Source: Solicoccozyma terricola (lineage: Eukaryota > Basidiomycota > Tremellomycetes > Filobasidiales > Piskurozymaceae). Taken from it: a stretch of DNA of 64,000 nucleotides. Of this stretch, positions 49,098 through 59,256 are shown piece after piece (the first letter of the stretch is position 1; every line of letters starts with the position of its first letter). The stretch is taken from assembly GCA_001600875.1 (NCBI GenBank), contig BCLD01000011.1:459497-523496 (forward strand). The letters are read 5' to 3'. Below the pieces are notes generated by a model. It was not told the DNA's origin. It ran no database searches and saw only the letters and a list, made by a program, of their open reading frames with translations. A program made the position numbers and the translations under genes.

Positions 49098-49781
49098 CTA
49101 AGAAGATTGCCGGGCATTCCAGAAGCCCTTGCCATAACTAAGCAAGATTTCCTCACCCTTGGCGATCGGCTTTTCAAGACTCCACACTTCCATCCCGGAG
49201 ACAGGCTTTATTGTAGTTTGTCCAACGAGTAGTACTTTGGAGGATGTCATGGCGTGCCTGAATTCTGCGTTTGGACGGGTGGCCCCAGGTATCCCGCGAT
49301 AGTCGTTGATCATGCGAGCAACGTTGCCGTGGGTGCTAGCATCTATGCCGATGTCGATGACGCAGCATGAATCTTCGGCAGGAGATTCTCGATCATGTCC
49401 TGTAACGTTTTTGCGAACGCTTGGCATGTCTTTGCTCTTTACCGATAACCTCATGAGCGACAAATCGTAATCACTGTCGTCATGACGAGACTTCTCGCCC
49501 GCCACTTTGGCATGAATCACGCCGAGATAGGGTACGATGAGCGACCTCTCTTTGATCTTCTTCGATGCGAAGAGGCCATTTTGTCCATTGGCAGGATGTC
49601 CCTGTTCAGTGATCGGCCTAATCTTGACGAGGGCTGCTGGCAGAGTGGGCCGAGGGGCAGTCACCAGCTCTACGAATGGTCTGTGGCTCGCGGGAAACGC
49701 CGGCGACAACCGCGAGCGGGTCAGATATACTATCTGGTGGGGCCAATGCGGTGGTGGAGGTGCGTCGTGGTCGAGGACCAT
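49098..49781 (-). CDS. SET-domain protein, probable lysine methyltransferase
   Basis: Single exon, 227 residues from the ATG at 49781 (MVLDHDAPPPP). The SET domain fills most of it: GLFASKKIKERSLIVPYLGV at the start, DYDLSL in the middle, IDIGIDASTHGNVARMINDY as the cofactor-binding segment, PNAEF, then VWSLEKPIAKGEEILLSYGK at the end. In place of the common NHSC motif it has INDYRG with PNAEF. This variant, with GNVARxIN, resembles the SET domains of plant ATXR5/6-type enzymes and of some fungal proteins of unknown target. The frame is open further upstream but that part is low-complexity. The substrate cannot be read from the sequence. Head-to-head with the CRPFG-protein gene, 200 bp apart. 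Confidence 0.8.
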   Translation of the reverse strand: MVLDHDAPPPPHWPHQIVYLTRSRLSPAFPASHRPFVELVTAPRPTLPAALVKIRPITEQGHPANGQNGLFASKKIKERSLIVPYLGVIHAKVAGEKSRHDDSDYDLSLMRLSVKSKDMPSVRKNVTGHDRESPAEDSCCVIDIGIDASTHGNVARMINDYRGIPGATRPNAEFRHAMTSSKVLLVGQTTIKPVSGMEVWSLEKPIAKGEEILLSYGKGFWNARQSS

Positions 49782-49873
49782 TGGGTATGGGGGGAGGGTG
49801 GGTGCATGTACATGTAGATGGGAAATATTAGCTGAAACGGGCTGAGACGGGCTGAAACGGGCTGGCGGAAGGT

Positions 49874-49885
49874 CACGTGACGTCA
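49874..49885. promoter_or_regulatory. Composite CACGTG/TGACGTCA element in a divergent promoter
   Basis: CACGTGACGTCA: a bHLH-type palindrome and a complete CRE palindrome overlap by two bases. It lies almost midway between two start codons, 93 bp from the SET gene and 103 bp from the CRPFG gene. Just to its left are three copies of a GGGCTGAAACGGGCTGA-like repeat (49838-49863). Confidence 0.5.
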
Positions 49886-49981
49886 CTCTTGAGACCCGGA
49901 TGGAGACCGTCACCACCACCACCACCACCTCCCATGATACATCGTTCAACCACATCATCCACCATCCCATACGGGTTCACA

Positions 49982-50838
49982 ATGCGCAGAGATTATCGTA
50001 GGGTGGTGCTGCTAGTCAGCGGGTACGTTCATGTGCGGACACGGCAGGTGTATGCAGCAGCTAACGCGTTATTGCTACTTACTACTCTACGCAGGCTTGT
50101 CCTCCTCCTCGGCGCACAGGACATTTCAGCATCCAACATTAGCCCAGACCGTGCTCGGAGTGTCCTCCCTTCCTTTTCGAACACAACCAACCATGTAATA
50201 GAGAGGAGGAAATACTCTTACACCGAAGCATCGGGAGATCTATTCTGTCGACCTTTCGGTGATTGCGAACCATGTCCCGAGGACGAGGTGAGTCGAGACA
50301 CGGCGTGCGAAGCCCACCGATTGGTCAATCCTGATTCGGATTCGGATTCCACCACGCCTAGCGCGATCAACCGTTCTGCAGACCATTTGGCAACCGCCGA
50401 CTCGTCCATTGCATCCCAAAAGGACAGGCAGATCCTGAAGATCCTTACGCCTCGGAAATGGAAGTAGACATCCCAACACGTCGTCGCGTGAGCAGTCCAA
50501 GATCTCCAGCGGATGAACGACCACCCACGCTCGTTACAGCTTCAAATCGAGTGATAGATATGGGCACCGCGCCATTGGGGGAGGTGCCTGCTTGGGAGGC
50601 GTGTGGGAAGGTCTTGGCGATTGAGAGAGCCGGGTACTGGGAATTCGTCGTACGTTGGGAGGCGTCTCTCAAAAGTGTCTCAGTAGCTTCACTGACGACC
50701 ATCGTTCTATCTCAGATCTTGAATACTCTTCTTCTCACCTTGTCCCTGGTCACACTTCTCGCTCGTTCTAACAGTTTGGCAGCAAATCAGTACAAGCAAC
50801 TGGCCGCACGTATTGGTATCGCAGGAAGTCGAGTCTGA
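49982..50838 (+). CDS. Small membrane protein with duplicated CRPFG cysteine motifs
   Basis: Four exons join in phase to 214 residues: 49982-50022, 50095-50287, 50362-50649, 50716-50838. It has an N-terminal signal peptide or anchor (RRVVLLVSGLVLLLGAQDIS), a luminal part with CRPFGDCEPCPEDE directly spliced to RDQPFCRPFGNRRLVHC, then PAWEACGKVLAIERAGYWEF, and a C-terminal hydrophobic segment (ILNTLLLTLSLVTLLA) followed by a short basic end. The pattern CRPFG-x-C-x2-CP...PFCxPxGNRRxxxC seems familiar to me from uncharacterised fungal proteins, but I cannot name the family. Type I membrane topology in the secretory pathway is inference. Each CRPFG motif sits on a different side of intron 2. Confidence 0.78.
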
Positions 50839-51062
50839 TGAACAGACTTGTCGAATGTGAGCAAGCCTGATGCACAGTGTTGGCTGTACATTCGATCGTT
50901 CTTCAGGTCATCAATGACATCCATCCGACATGGCGAAGGTCGAAGGGACGCGATGCGAAAAACGCGGAAAATAGATGGGGCTAACTGCGCTGAAGCTTCC
51001 ACAACGTTGTAAGGCGTATCATGTGCACTTGTATCTACTAAGCTTCTTAATGACATGACGAA

Positions 51063-54000
51063 CTACATGAAGTCGCTCGCTTTTTTCCTCGCGCTTTGTC
51101 CAATAGAGGTCGAAGCTGAAGTTGCACCTGGTGGTGGTGCTAAGGGTCCTAAAACATCCTTCTCGACCCATTCATCCTCTTCATCACCAACTGCCACTGG
51201 CACAGGAGCTATCGGGTCTTCGCGATGTTTCTTTCCTGATCTCGACTGGTCGGTTTCTCGTTCACGTTTGCGCTTAGGTGCTGCCGTCCAGGCCGTATCG
51301 TCCTCCCCCTCATCGCCGACGTCAAAACTCATGAGGATCTTGGTGCTCGTCTTTGTTTTTTCTCGTTTCTTCTTTGCCTTGCTTTTCGCCTTCGTTGCCT
51401 CTCGGTCTCTGCTAGATTCTTCGTCGGCTGCAGTATCCGCCTTTGCTCTGATCTGGAAGATGGGGCGGTGAGCCTCAGATTGCAATCGGTCGTTCTGACC
51501 TTCCAGCGGCTCTGACGCCAACGGGGTTATCGGTGGAACGTGAACCAGAGGGATAGCGGGTTTACTGAGCATTGAGGCGGAGGCGGTTGACTCTAATGGA
51601 TCCTCGTTGTCGTCATCGTCATCATCATCATTCTCATCCGAGTCGTCGTCCTGGAAGATGGCTCGGAAAATATCGATGGATGGTTTCTTGTACGTCAAAA
51701 TATCCCCGCCTTGGTTGTCGTCGTCGGCCATACCGACTTCAGCCAATGTTCGGGGTCGACGCGTTGGAGGTGTGGCAGATGACGCCTCGGTTTGCTCTGC
51801 AACCTCGGTCCCCTTGTGCGTATACTTCTCCGTCCATGCGAGGTCTGCCGGTGTCGCAGAGATGGCGGCTATGTCGGACGATGACCCAGCAGTTGGACCC
51901 GGTGCCTTTCCTGGTGGTCCATCTGGGTAAGGATCTGCAACCCCGAAACGCTTGCAAAGGAGCTTATTCGGGTAGAAACTCTCCACCGTCCGAGTGAGGT
52001 TGCCGTACATGCCACTCCTAGCTGCTTCTTGCTTTGGCGTGAGAATTTCCTGGATTTCAGCCTCCTGTTGGGCCTTGTCCTTCCAGGTGTCAACGCGATC
52101 GGGGTCAGGCATATGCAAACCCGCTTCCGGCTGCTTCATGTCATGTGCTGACACCTTGCTACTAGTGAACCTATTGGCCATGGCGAAGGACATAGGTTTG
52201 AAGATGGTAGCTGATTTGCTGAAATCTTGCAGTTCCTTGTTGATATGGTCTATTGATTTACTAGGCAGTAATTCTGGGTTTGGCGATGTGGTGTTGTGAG
52301 TCTGAGAAACCAGATATGAGCGGTACCGCTGCTGCTTTGCAGGGTCATCTCCAAACGGTATGAATCCCATCAAAGCCGCTGATGCAGTCCGAGGAGATAA
52401 GTGAGGTATCTCCACGCCTCTCAGTGAGGCAGGATCAGGCTTTGAGGCCTCCAAGCCAGCGCTAGGCGGCACTTCTTGCTTACTAGCAGCGAACAATGCA
52501 AGCCGCTCCTTGCTTTTCTCCGACATGTAATCAAAGATCGACTTGAGCGGAGCTTTAATTTGCTCCTCTCCCAGTTGCGCTCCTCGCTGAATTAAGCACA
52601 TAAGGAACAAGCATCGGTATATGACAAGTAGAGCTAGAGTGCGATCCTAACTCACCTGATCAGCTGTTAATTGCGGCCTGCGCCCCAGTCCCATCCCGGT
52701 CGGAGGTGCGACAGCCTGCTCGTCTCCTCGTTTATCCCATCGATTGCCCCGATTCCATACGCGACTAGGCCGTGGGCGCCAATCAGGTGGTATTGCTGGA
52801 AAGTCAAACCTGCAACAACAAGGGTAAGTCAATAATGGGATATTTTGATAGTATGGAACCTAATCACCATTTGTCTTGCATCACGGGATGTGAATCGAGT
52901 GTAAAGCCAGCCAGCACCGGTCTGCCGTCGTGCCATCGGTTGACTTTGTCGGTTTCCTTCAACAGGGTGGGCTACGAAGAACGGTCATGTTGGATTGGCA
53001 TAGAGAACATTCTGAGAAGATGTCAAACTCACTCGTCCATATCTCGAGGAAGAAGCAGAAGACTTCAACTGACTGGCCCCAGAGCCCAACATGACAACGT
53101 CCTCCCCATCCCCGTCCAACCCCAGATCAAACGATAGTCTGGTGTGACTCTGGTCGTTGATGTTGGAAGACCCGTGATAGATATCCAAGTCGTCTTCATC
53201 GGCATCATCGATACCGAGACCGAATCCAGCTGCAAATGAAGGTAAGGTTTAGCTGACTGACGAAAAAGTGGCCTTAGTAAATGCAGTACTTACCACTGAT
53301 GCCCACATCAGCCTGTCCGCCGGGACCAGCTCTCGATGGCAACTTCTCCGTTTGGCCACCAGTATATCCCAATCCCTCCTTTCCTTGCTTCCCATCATAA
53401 ACAGGCAACTTTGTGTCGCGTGGCGCATAGGTATGTTTGCTAGCCTCTGCATCGTCTAAATCGTCTGCATCATCGACTTGGAACGATATTGCGGTTGCAC
53501 CTCCACTCTGCAGTTTACGTTCCTGGATTCTTCGCTTGCGTGCAGAGACACGTGGACCGATACCTTGTCCTGGTCTCCAGCCTAGCTTGACGAGCAGCTT
53601 TTGACCGATGGAGGAGGATGCAGGCTGAATTAAGGATGAGATAGCCGAGGGGACGGAACTGGATGCCATTGAGAGATCTCTGATCAGATTTACAGGTGAT
53701 GAACAACGTCCCGAATGGTTGCAACTCACGATCCACCCCGTCCCGCTAATTCCTCCGCTGTCCCGCCAAACCCACCATCCGTCTTGAAGGTATCAGTGTT
53801 CTCCAGCTTTCGACTCTGCCTCATTTCCTCGAGATCCTCGTCATCCATGAAATCCTCGGCCCGTTGTGTCTTCTGAGCTCGAGCATTGCGGGATGACTTG
53901 AAGGTGGATGGTGTCCATCCTGACCACAAGATTGGGAACGCATTATTAGTCGCAAGATCGCAGAGTGCCCGCGCTGGATATGCCACTTCACTCACCCTCC

Positions 54001-54444
54001 TTGGATCCTACGGTGTTGAAATATCCGGCTGAAAAGCCACCGGTGAAGGCGCCGTGTAACCTTCGACGACCCTGCTCATCCCGGACCTACGGCAAGAAAA
54101 AGAAAAAAAAAAGGAAAAGAAAAGAAAAGAAAAGAAAAGAAAAGAAGAAGAAGAAGAAGAAAAAAAAACGGAACGATGGTCAGCCCTTCGGTTCGGAGAG
54201 ATATAATGTAAGGCGGGCGCCTAACCTCCTGTTTCCATATCGGGACAAATTCTCCTTGATCCTTCTTGGTATCTGACAGAGGTGGGAGAGGAGTTCCGAT
54301 CTGGCAAAGATGGAGGCAACGACGGGTGAGGCGGAGGAATTAGATACAGGGACGAGGGATGCGACCAACCTGGCAAAATGACTCGTTGAGATTGCGCCCG
54401 GATTGCTCGAGCTGATCGAGTTTGGTACGAAGTCGAGAGGTCAT
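51063..54444 (-). CDS. GPATCH1: G-patch protein GPATCH1 (spliceosome-associated)
   Basis: The human member associates with catalytic spliceosomes together with DHX35; G-patches activate DEAH helicases. The gene begins with [18 protein letters not shown] at 54444. Short exons give [12 protein letters not shown] and [20 protein letters not shown], the invariant N-terminal block of the family, then [15 protein letters not shown] and [13 protein letters not shown]. The G-patch is [20 protein letters not shown]. Following exons give [26 protein letters not shown], and a long last exon 52582-51063 with [16 protein letters not shown] and [10 protein letters not shown] motifs and acidic clusters ([18 protein letters not shown]). 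The C terminus is basic and Ser-rich. The third exon is preceded by a 75-nt pyrimidine microsatellite in its intron. Divergent from CDC7. Confidence 0.9.
54094..54168. repeat. A/G microsatellite in a GPATCH1 intron
   Basis: AAAAG and AAG repeats with poly-A runs on the plus strand; on the transcript this is a 75-nt T/C tract ending 5 nt before the GCCGTAG acceptor, i.e. an exaggerated polypyrimidine tract. Confidence 0.9.
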
Positions 54445-54561
54445 GATTCCAGTTGCTTTTGGGATGTGTCCCAGCCGGGGGAAGTGCTGATGGGGGGAGG
54501 GAGGAGGATGCTGCGACGACGATGGACCCCTGCTGCTGCTGCTGGCCCCTTCCCCTCGTGA

Positions 54562-54569
54562 TTACGTAA
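54562..54569. promoter_or_regulatory. TTACGTAA palindrome between GPATCH1 and CDC7
   Basis: ATTACGTAAT in the 290-bp divergent promoter, 118 bp from the GPATCH1 start and 166 bp from the CDC7 start. This is a bZIP-type half-site palindrome. This head-to-head promoter has no CACGTG. Confidence 0.4.
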
Positions 54570-54734
54570 TATTATGTTTGTTTACTTTTCTTTCAAACCG
54601 ACCTCCCCAGCAACCAAGCTTCACATCGACACCACCGCCATCACAACCACCACCACCACCACCACTACTACAACACAAAGTACATGTGCTGCATTCCATC
54701 AGGACGCCTCACAAGTCGAGATCATTCACTCGAC

Positions 54735-57700
54735 ATGGCGTCCAAAGCAGTCTTGCGAGATACCACAAACATCCCATCCCATCTTGCTCCTTCTCTTCCT
54801 CCGAAACCCACCTTCAACTCGTCCAATCCGTTCCTCGACTCCTCTTCACGTCCAGCTCCAGGCCAACAGCCTTCGTCACAGTATGATAGTCGCCACGGCA
54901 TTACCTCCTCTGTGGACCGACCGCTGAGGGATGCGGCGAAAGGTCATAAACGCAGGGCGGGGGCTGAAGGGAGATCAGACCTCAAACGACAGAAGATCGT
55001 TGAGGAGGAGGAAGACGAGCTTGGAGCAGAACTCACCACAGCAGCTGTCCTCACCCTTGCGGAACAAAGCTCAGCTCTGGACGAGTCTCACGACGCCAAG
55101 AATGGACCTCAGTCCGATGTGATGGTCATGCCAAAGAAAACGCATGCATCACGTAGACGTGACCTTACTGGACTGCTCGAACAGGTGACGCGGGAAACGG
55201 GAGGTACACCATCGACCCTACCCGTATTCGTACCACGACAGCCTTCCGAAAGGGGTAATGATGATGACGATGATGATGATGATGATGATGATGATAGGCA
55301 GGAGGAGTGTACCACAGATCCGATGCAGCAAGTCGATACAAATCAAAGCAATTCATACTTTCTTCACGAGCAAGAAATGTGGGAACAAGAACGAGCCGGT
55401 ATGATAGACATGGGGCAGGATGAAGAGGATGACGAGCCGCACTATGATTTCTATCGGGACATCGAGGAAGAAGGTTTCACCGTAGTCGATAAAAGGACCG
55501 TATCATACGACGCATCCTTGCGGGACGACGGAACCGCTGGATCAAGGTGGCATCCTCCTCGGAGAGAGTCATGCGAAGATGCGCTCGCTGGCGAGCTCAT
55601 TGAGTGTCTCGACTCATCGGATCTGTACGACGAGAATATGACCAACTACGAATTCAATGATGCCCTCGTCGTCAAGGAAGATATCAGAAAGGTGAATGAT
55701 GGTATACCGTTGTGGAAGGGAGAATATCGGATCGTTGATCGTCTAGGAGAAGGTAAGTGTGTCGATGTCTGACGACCCGAGTACATCACTCACATGTGTA
55801 TCATGGCTCCAGGTACATTCTCCTCTGTCTACAAGGCCATAGACACCCATCACTATCGATACGATAATAGAAGTTGGCGCGCACCATCTCCTGACCCTCT
55901 CACGGGTCGACCGTTCACCGAATCTCTGACGTGGACTCAGGATGTACGAGAAAAGTGCATGGAGCGAGGAGTGTACGTTTCTGGACCAGACAGAGACGAG
56001 TACGATCGACCGAAGAAGGTCTACGTCGCATTGAAGAGGATCTATATGACGAGTAGTCCTGAAAGAATAGCGAATGAGTTGGAAATTATGGAGGAGCTGA
56101 GGTGAGCAAGTCTTACCTTAAACGTCTCTACAAAGCACGTCTGACGCGAAGTGTGCCTGTTTTCTGTCATCAGAGGTTGCCGCAATACAATCCAACTCAT
56201 CACCGCCTTTCGTCACAACGACCAAGTGTTTGCAGTCATGCCGTTCCACCCCAACGACGACTACCGCGTGAGTAGGCTGTGGGGAAGGAGAAAAAGTCGA
56301 TAGATCTTGACCACGCAGTCCCTCCAGGTCTTCTACCGCTTTCTCGACCCACCTCATATCCGGTCCTACTTCCGATGTCTCCTACGAGCCCTCAAAGACA
56401 TTCATCGCAGAGGTATCATTCATCGCGATGTCAAACCTGCCAACTTTCTGTTCGATTACGAAACCGGGCACGGGGTAGTCGTCGATTTTGGATTAGCTGA
56501 GGTGCGTACTTGCAGCTCGGTAGTCCGTATCGCTAGGTCACTAAACATTAGAACTCGTACAGCGTTACGAACCACCGTCAAAGGTCCAATGCCAGCATTC
56601 CGCCGCATCCGTACACAAACCCCATGGCAGCAGAATAAAGACAGCAGTGACAGAGAAAGTCGAAGCAGCATACTATGAAGCAGCGAAAAAGTCGAGTCTA
56701 CCTGAAGGTCGCGCGGGCTTCTTGGCACAGGACCTTAGGTGAATTGAGAGGAAAGTGCGGGTCCATCGCGGAGCTAACATTCGGGCATGCAATGTCACAG
56801 ACCCAGCATCAAAGCCAACCGCGCCGGAACTAGAGGCTTCCGAGCGCCCGAAGTGTTGTTGAAATGTCCGGATCAGACTTTTGGTGAGCTACGGCAGCTG
56901 TGTGACCTAGAGAGCTCTACAGCCTTTTTTAACCATCTGATCATCGACAGCTATCGATATATGGGCAGTTGGCGTAATACTACTCAGCGTCCTCTGCCAC
57001 AAGTTTCCCATTTTCAATTCGAGTGACGATGTTGAAGCGTTGATGGAGATTGGAGCGATGTTTGGGATGAACTCGCTTGCCAAGTGCGCCATCCTCCACA
57101 GTATGTACTTCGCTCTGTGTGTCCAGGTAACACCTGCTAACCAACGACTATCAGATCGTACTGTCGTTTCCAACCTGCCATCTCTTAAGGAAGACAAGGG
57201 TCATCACAGTTTGACTAGTCTCGTCTTAACCCTCAATCCCCGCCTGTATCAGCCTCCGGACCCTAAGTGCACTGCCGAAGAAGCTCGTGAACACATCGAA
57301 TCGATGGATTCCGCGATCGACCTCCTGAAGAGACTGCTTGCCATGGACGCCACAAAGCGGCTCACGGCGCACGACGCGCTGATGCACCCATTTTTGAACG
57401 ACGACTTGCCAGATGAGGAGAAGGAAAGAACGGAGGTCATCCATCCTCCTGGCAAGGGCGTATGTGGCAAGTTCCACAAGATGGAAGCGGACGGAACTCG
57501 TGAGTAACAACTTTCGTTGACATTGCATATCATACCGACCATCATGGCACAGACTCGATTACGGTCGAGAATCGCCAGCACAATTTGAAGTTCTCCCAGG
57601 GAGTTGCAATTGACGACAAGCGTGAGTGGCACCGCTTGGGTGTCTCGCCGCGGCTAGCATTTGATATTCACCTGTTCGTTACGTTGTCCTAAACAGCTTG

Positions 57701-57848
57701 CTCCTATCACACCGGCACTGCACGACCGTATGCGGGGGATGAGATGGAGCAGTATGTATGGCATCCAAGATCGGGCTATTCAAGAAAACCACATCCTCTC
57801 GATCCAAGTTATACACGGGCACCTTTACCGGAGAATTTGGACATTTGA
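54735..57848 (+). CDS. CDC7: Cdc7/Hsk1 kinase, DNA replication initiation
   Basis: With its Dbf4 partner it phosphorylates MCM to fire replication origins. First exon 54735-55752, then 55813-56101, 56174-56267, 56319-56502 and further exons to the TGA at 57846. The long N-terminal part is disordered and acidic with a poly-Asp run. The kinase domain starts at YRIVDRLGEGTFSSVYKAID; ALKRIYMTSSPERIANEL holds the lysine; HRDVKPANFLFDY and VVDFGLAE are the catalytic and Mg loops. After DFG there is the Cdc7-type kinase insert (about 65 residues, exon near 56562-56745) and then the diagnostic RPSIKANRAGTRGFRAPEVL. AIDIWAVGVILLSVLCHKFP and LLKRLLAMDATKRLTAHDAL complete the fold. The C-terminal part keeps KFSQGVAIDD and PCSYHTGTARPYAGDEMEQY. 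Confidence 0.94.
55258..55295 (+). repeat. GAT trinucleotide repeat coding poly-Asp in CDC7
   Basis: About twelve GAT/GAC codons in the disordered N-terminal part of Cdc7. Length changes of whole codons would be tolerated. Confidence 0.9.
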
Positions 57849-58192
57849 AGACGGCACGATATTAACGACACACTCACTCGACGCTTTTGTATCTTCTTAG
57901 TTTTACATTACACACGACACGCTGGAGCTTTTCTTCGAGCATACCATGCATGATACGCTGACACATGTTGAGGCCTCAAGAAGAGTACTCGACATGTAGC
58001 AGCATCCTTTTGCACTCCTTTATGAGAACCGCTCCGTTCTCTGCGAGCGAGCATATGTTGTGCGAGTGAGTTGCAGAATTTCGCTTTCCATAGGACATGC
58101 CCGACACCACCACCGTTCCTTCCGCTCCTCAACACCGCTGGTGATTGTCACCGATCTTCAACAATTCGCTACTCCCACCGCCTCCCACCGCT
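57849..58192. other. Intergenic between CDC7 and the IQ-motif gene
   Basis: 344 bp with the CDC7 3' UTR and the promoter of the next gene, both on the plus strand. No CACGTG and no other gene seen. Confidence 0.5.
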
Positions 58193-59113
58193 ATGGTTGA
58201 CGCAGCATGTGGCTCCGATACCATCTCCGTCACTCCCGTGCAGGAAGGTCTGCAAGAGGGGGTTGCATCAGCTTTCCTCGTTCATCAAACAGGGGCAGGT
58301 GCGACTACTCGCCCGTCATGTCTCTCAGACCTGACCCCAGCTCAGAAGCAGCTGGTAGTTGTCACTTTGCTTCAAAGAGCCTTCCGAAAGCGAAATGAGG
58401 TGAAAATAGCCGAGATCAACGAGACAGCCATATCTCCGAGCAAACCCTTCTCCAAGAATCTGCCGGCCTCCGCGATTGCTCGTCTGCTCGTCAAAGCCTC
58501 CACCACCGATAGTCTGCGTGATACTCCCCGTCCGCTCACCAGGAGTCAGGCCATACGAGACACGGCAAGGACTGCTAACATCTTCGCTAGACAACTGCGT
58601 GACAGCACAGAGGGTTCTTCCTGCATTCTCCAACCTAAGAAGCAGCAAACCACCGCAGGGTCTTCGAAGAAAGAACGACAAAGGCCAAGTCTTCAGCCTC
58701 ATCACGGAAAGGTGTCGGCACCCACGGTCTTGTTTGTTCACAGTCCGCTGTTCGTCAATGCAAATAGCAGTCAGAAGGCTAGGAAGATCCCTACTTTGAG
58801 AATACCGTCGAACACTCTGGAGTATTCGCCACCCGTCTCTCCAAAGGCGGTTGCGAAACGTCTGTTGCGCGGCTCGAATGACAAGTCGTTGAAACTCTCT
58901 CCTCGTGGTCCCAAACTGCCTTCAAGACTCGGTTTAAACTCCGACGTACCAGAAGCAGAGCACGACGTGCCAACGCAAGAGATCGAACGCAAGGATCACC
59001 GAGAACTTTCTCCCTACACTGAGGAACATCGACTGGCGGCGACCACTCTGCAGCGCGCCTTCCGCAGGCGACAGTCGTATCGATTGGGTGGACAACGGGA
59101 AAGCCACCAATGA
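58193..59113 (+). CDS. Hypothetical protein with two IQ-like motifs
   Basis: Single exon of 306 residues from the ATG at 58193 (MVDAACGSDT). I do not recognise a named family. Two similar basic amphipathic motifs lie near the two ends: VVTLLQRAFRKRNEVK (about residue 60) and AATTLQRAFRRRQSYR (near the end). Both fit the IQ/calmodulin-binding pattern with Leu in place of the first Ile. Between them is a Ser/Pro/Lys-rich, disordered region with several SP sites (ISPSKPF, EYSPPVSPKA, KLSPRGPK), possible sites for proline-directed kinases. No signal peptide or membrane segment. Codon use looks like that of its neighbours. A calmodulin-binding role is inference only. Confidence 0.68.
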   Translation: MVDAACGSDTISVTPVQEGLQEGVASAFLVHQTGAGATTRPSCLSDLTPAQKQLVVVTLLQRAFRKRNEVKIAEINETAISPSKPFSKNLPASAIARLLVKASTTDSLRDTPRPLTRSQAIRDTARTANIFARQLRDSTEGSSCILQPKKQQTTAGSSKKERQRPSLQPHHGKVSAPTVLFVHSPLFVNANSSQKARKIPTLRIPSNTLEYSPPVSPKAVAKRLLRGSNDKSLKLSPRGPKLPSRLGLNSDVPEAEHDVPTQEIERKDHRELSPYTEEHRLAATTLQRAFRRRQSYRLGGQRESHQ

Positions 59114-59256
59114 TGGAATTTGCTTCGCAGAACTAGGGTCATGGGCTATCGAAGAGAGTGTGCATGGGCCGTCGAAGGACAACCGTCAAAGGACAGAATG
59201 GGTACAAAGAATTTCTAATGTATAGAGCACATCGTCCATAAATCTCGTTCCATCCT

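Noticed and set aside
49782..49970. Longer start of the SET protein at 49970
   Set aside because: The extra part is low-complexity (poly-Val from a CAC repeat) and would place the coding region over the composite promoter element and the divergent start.
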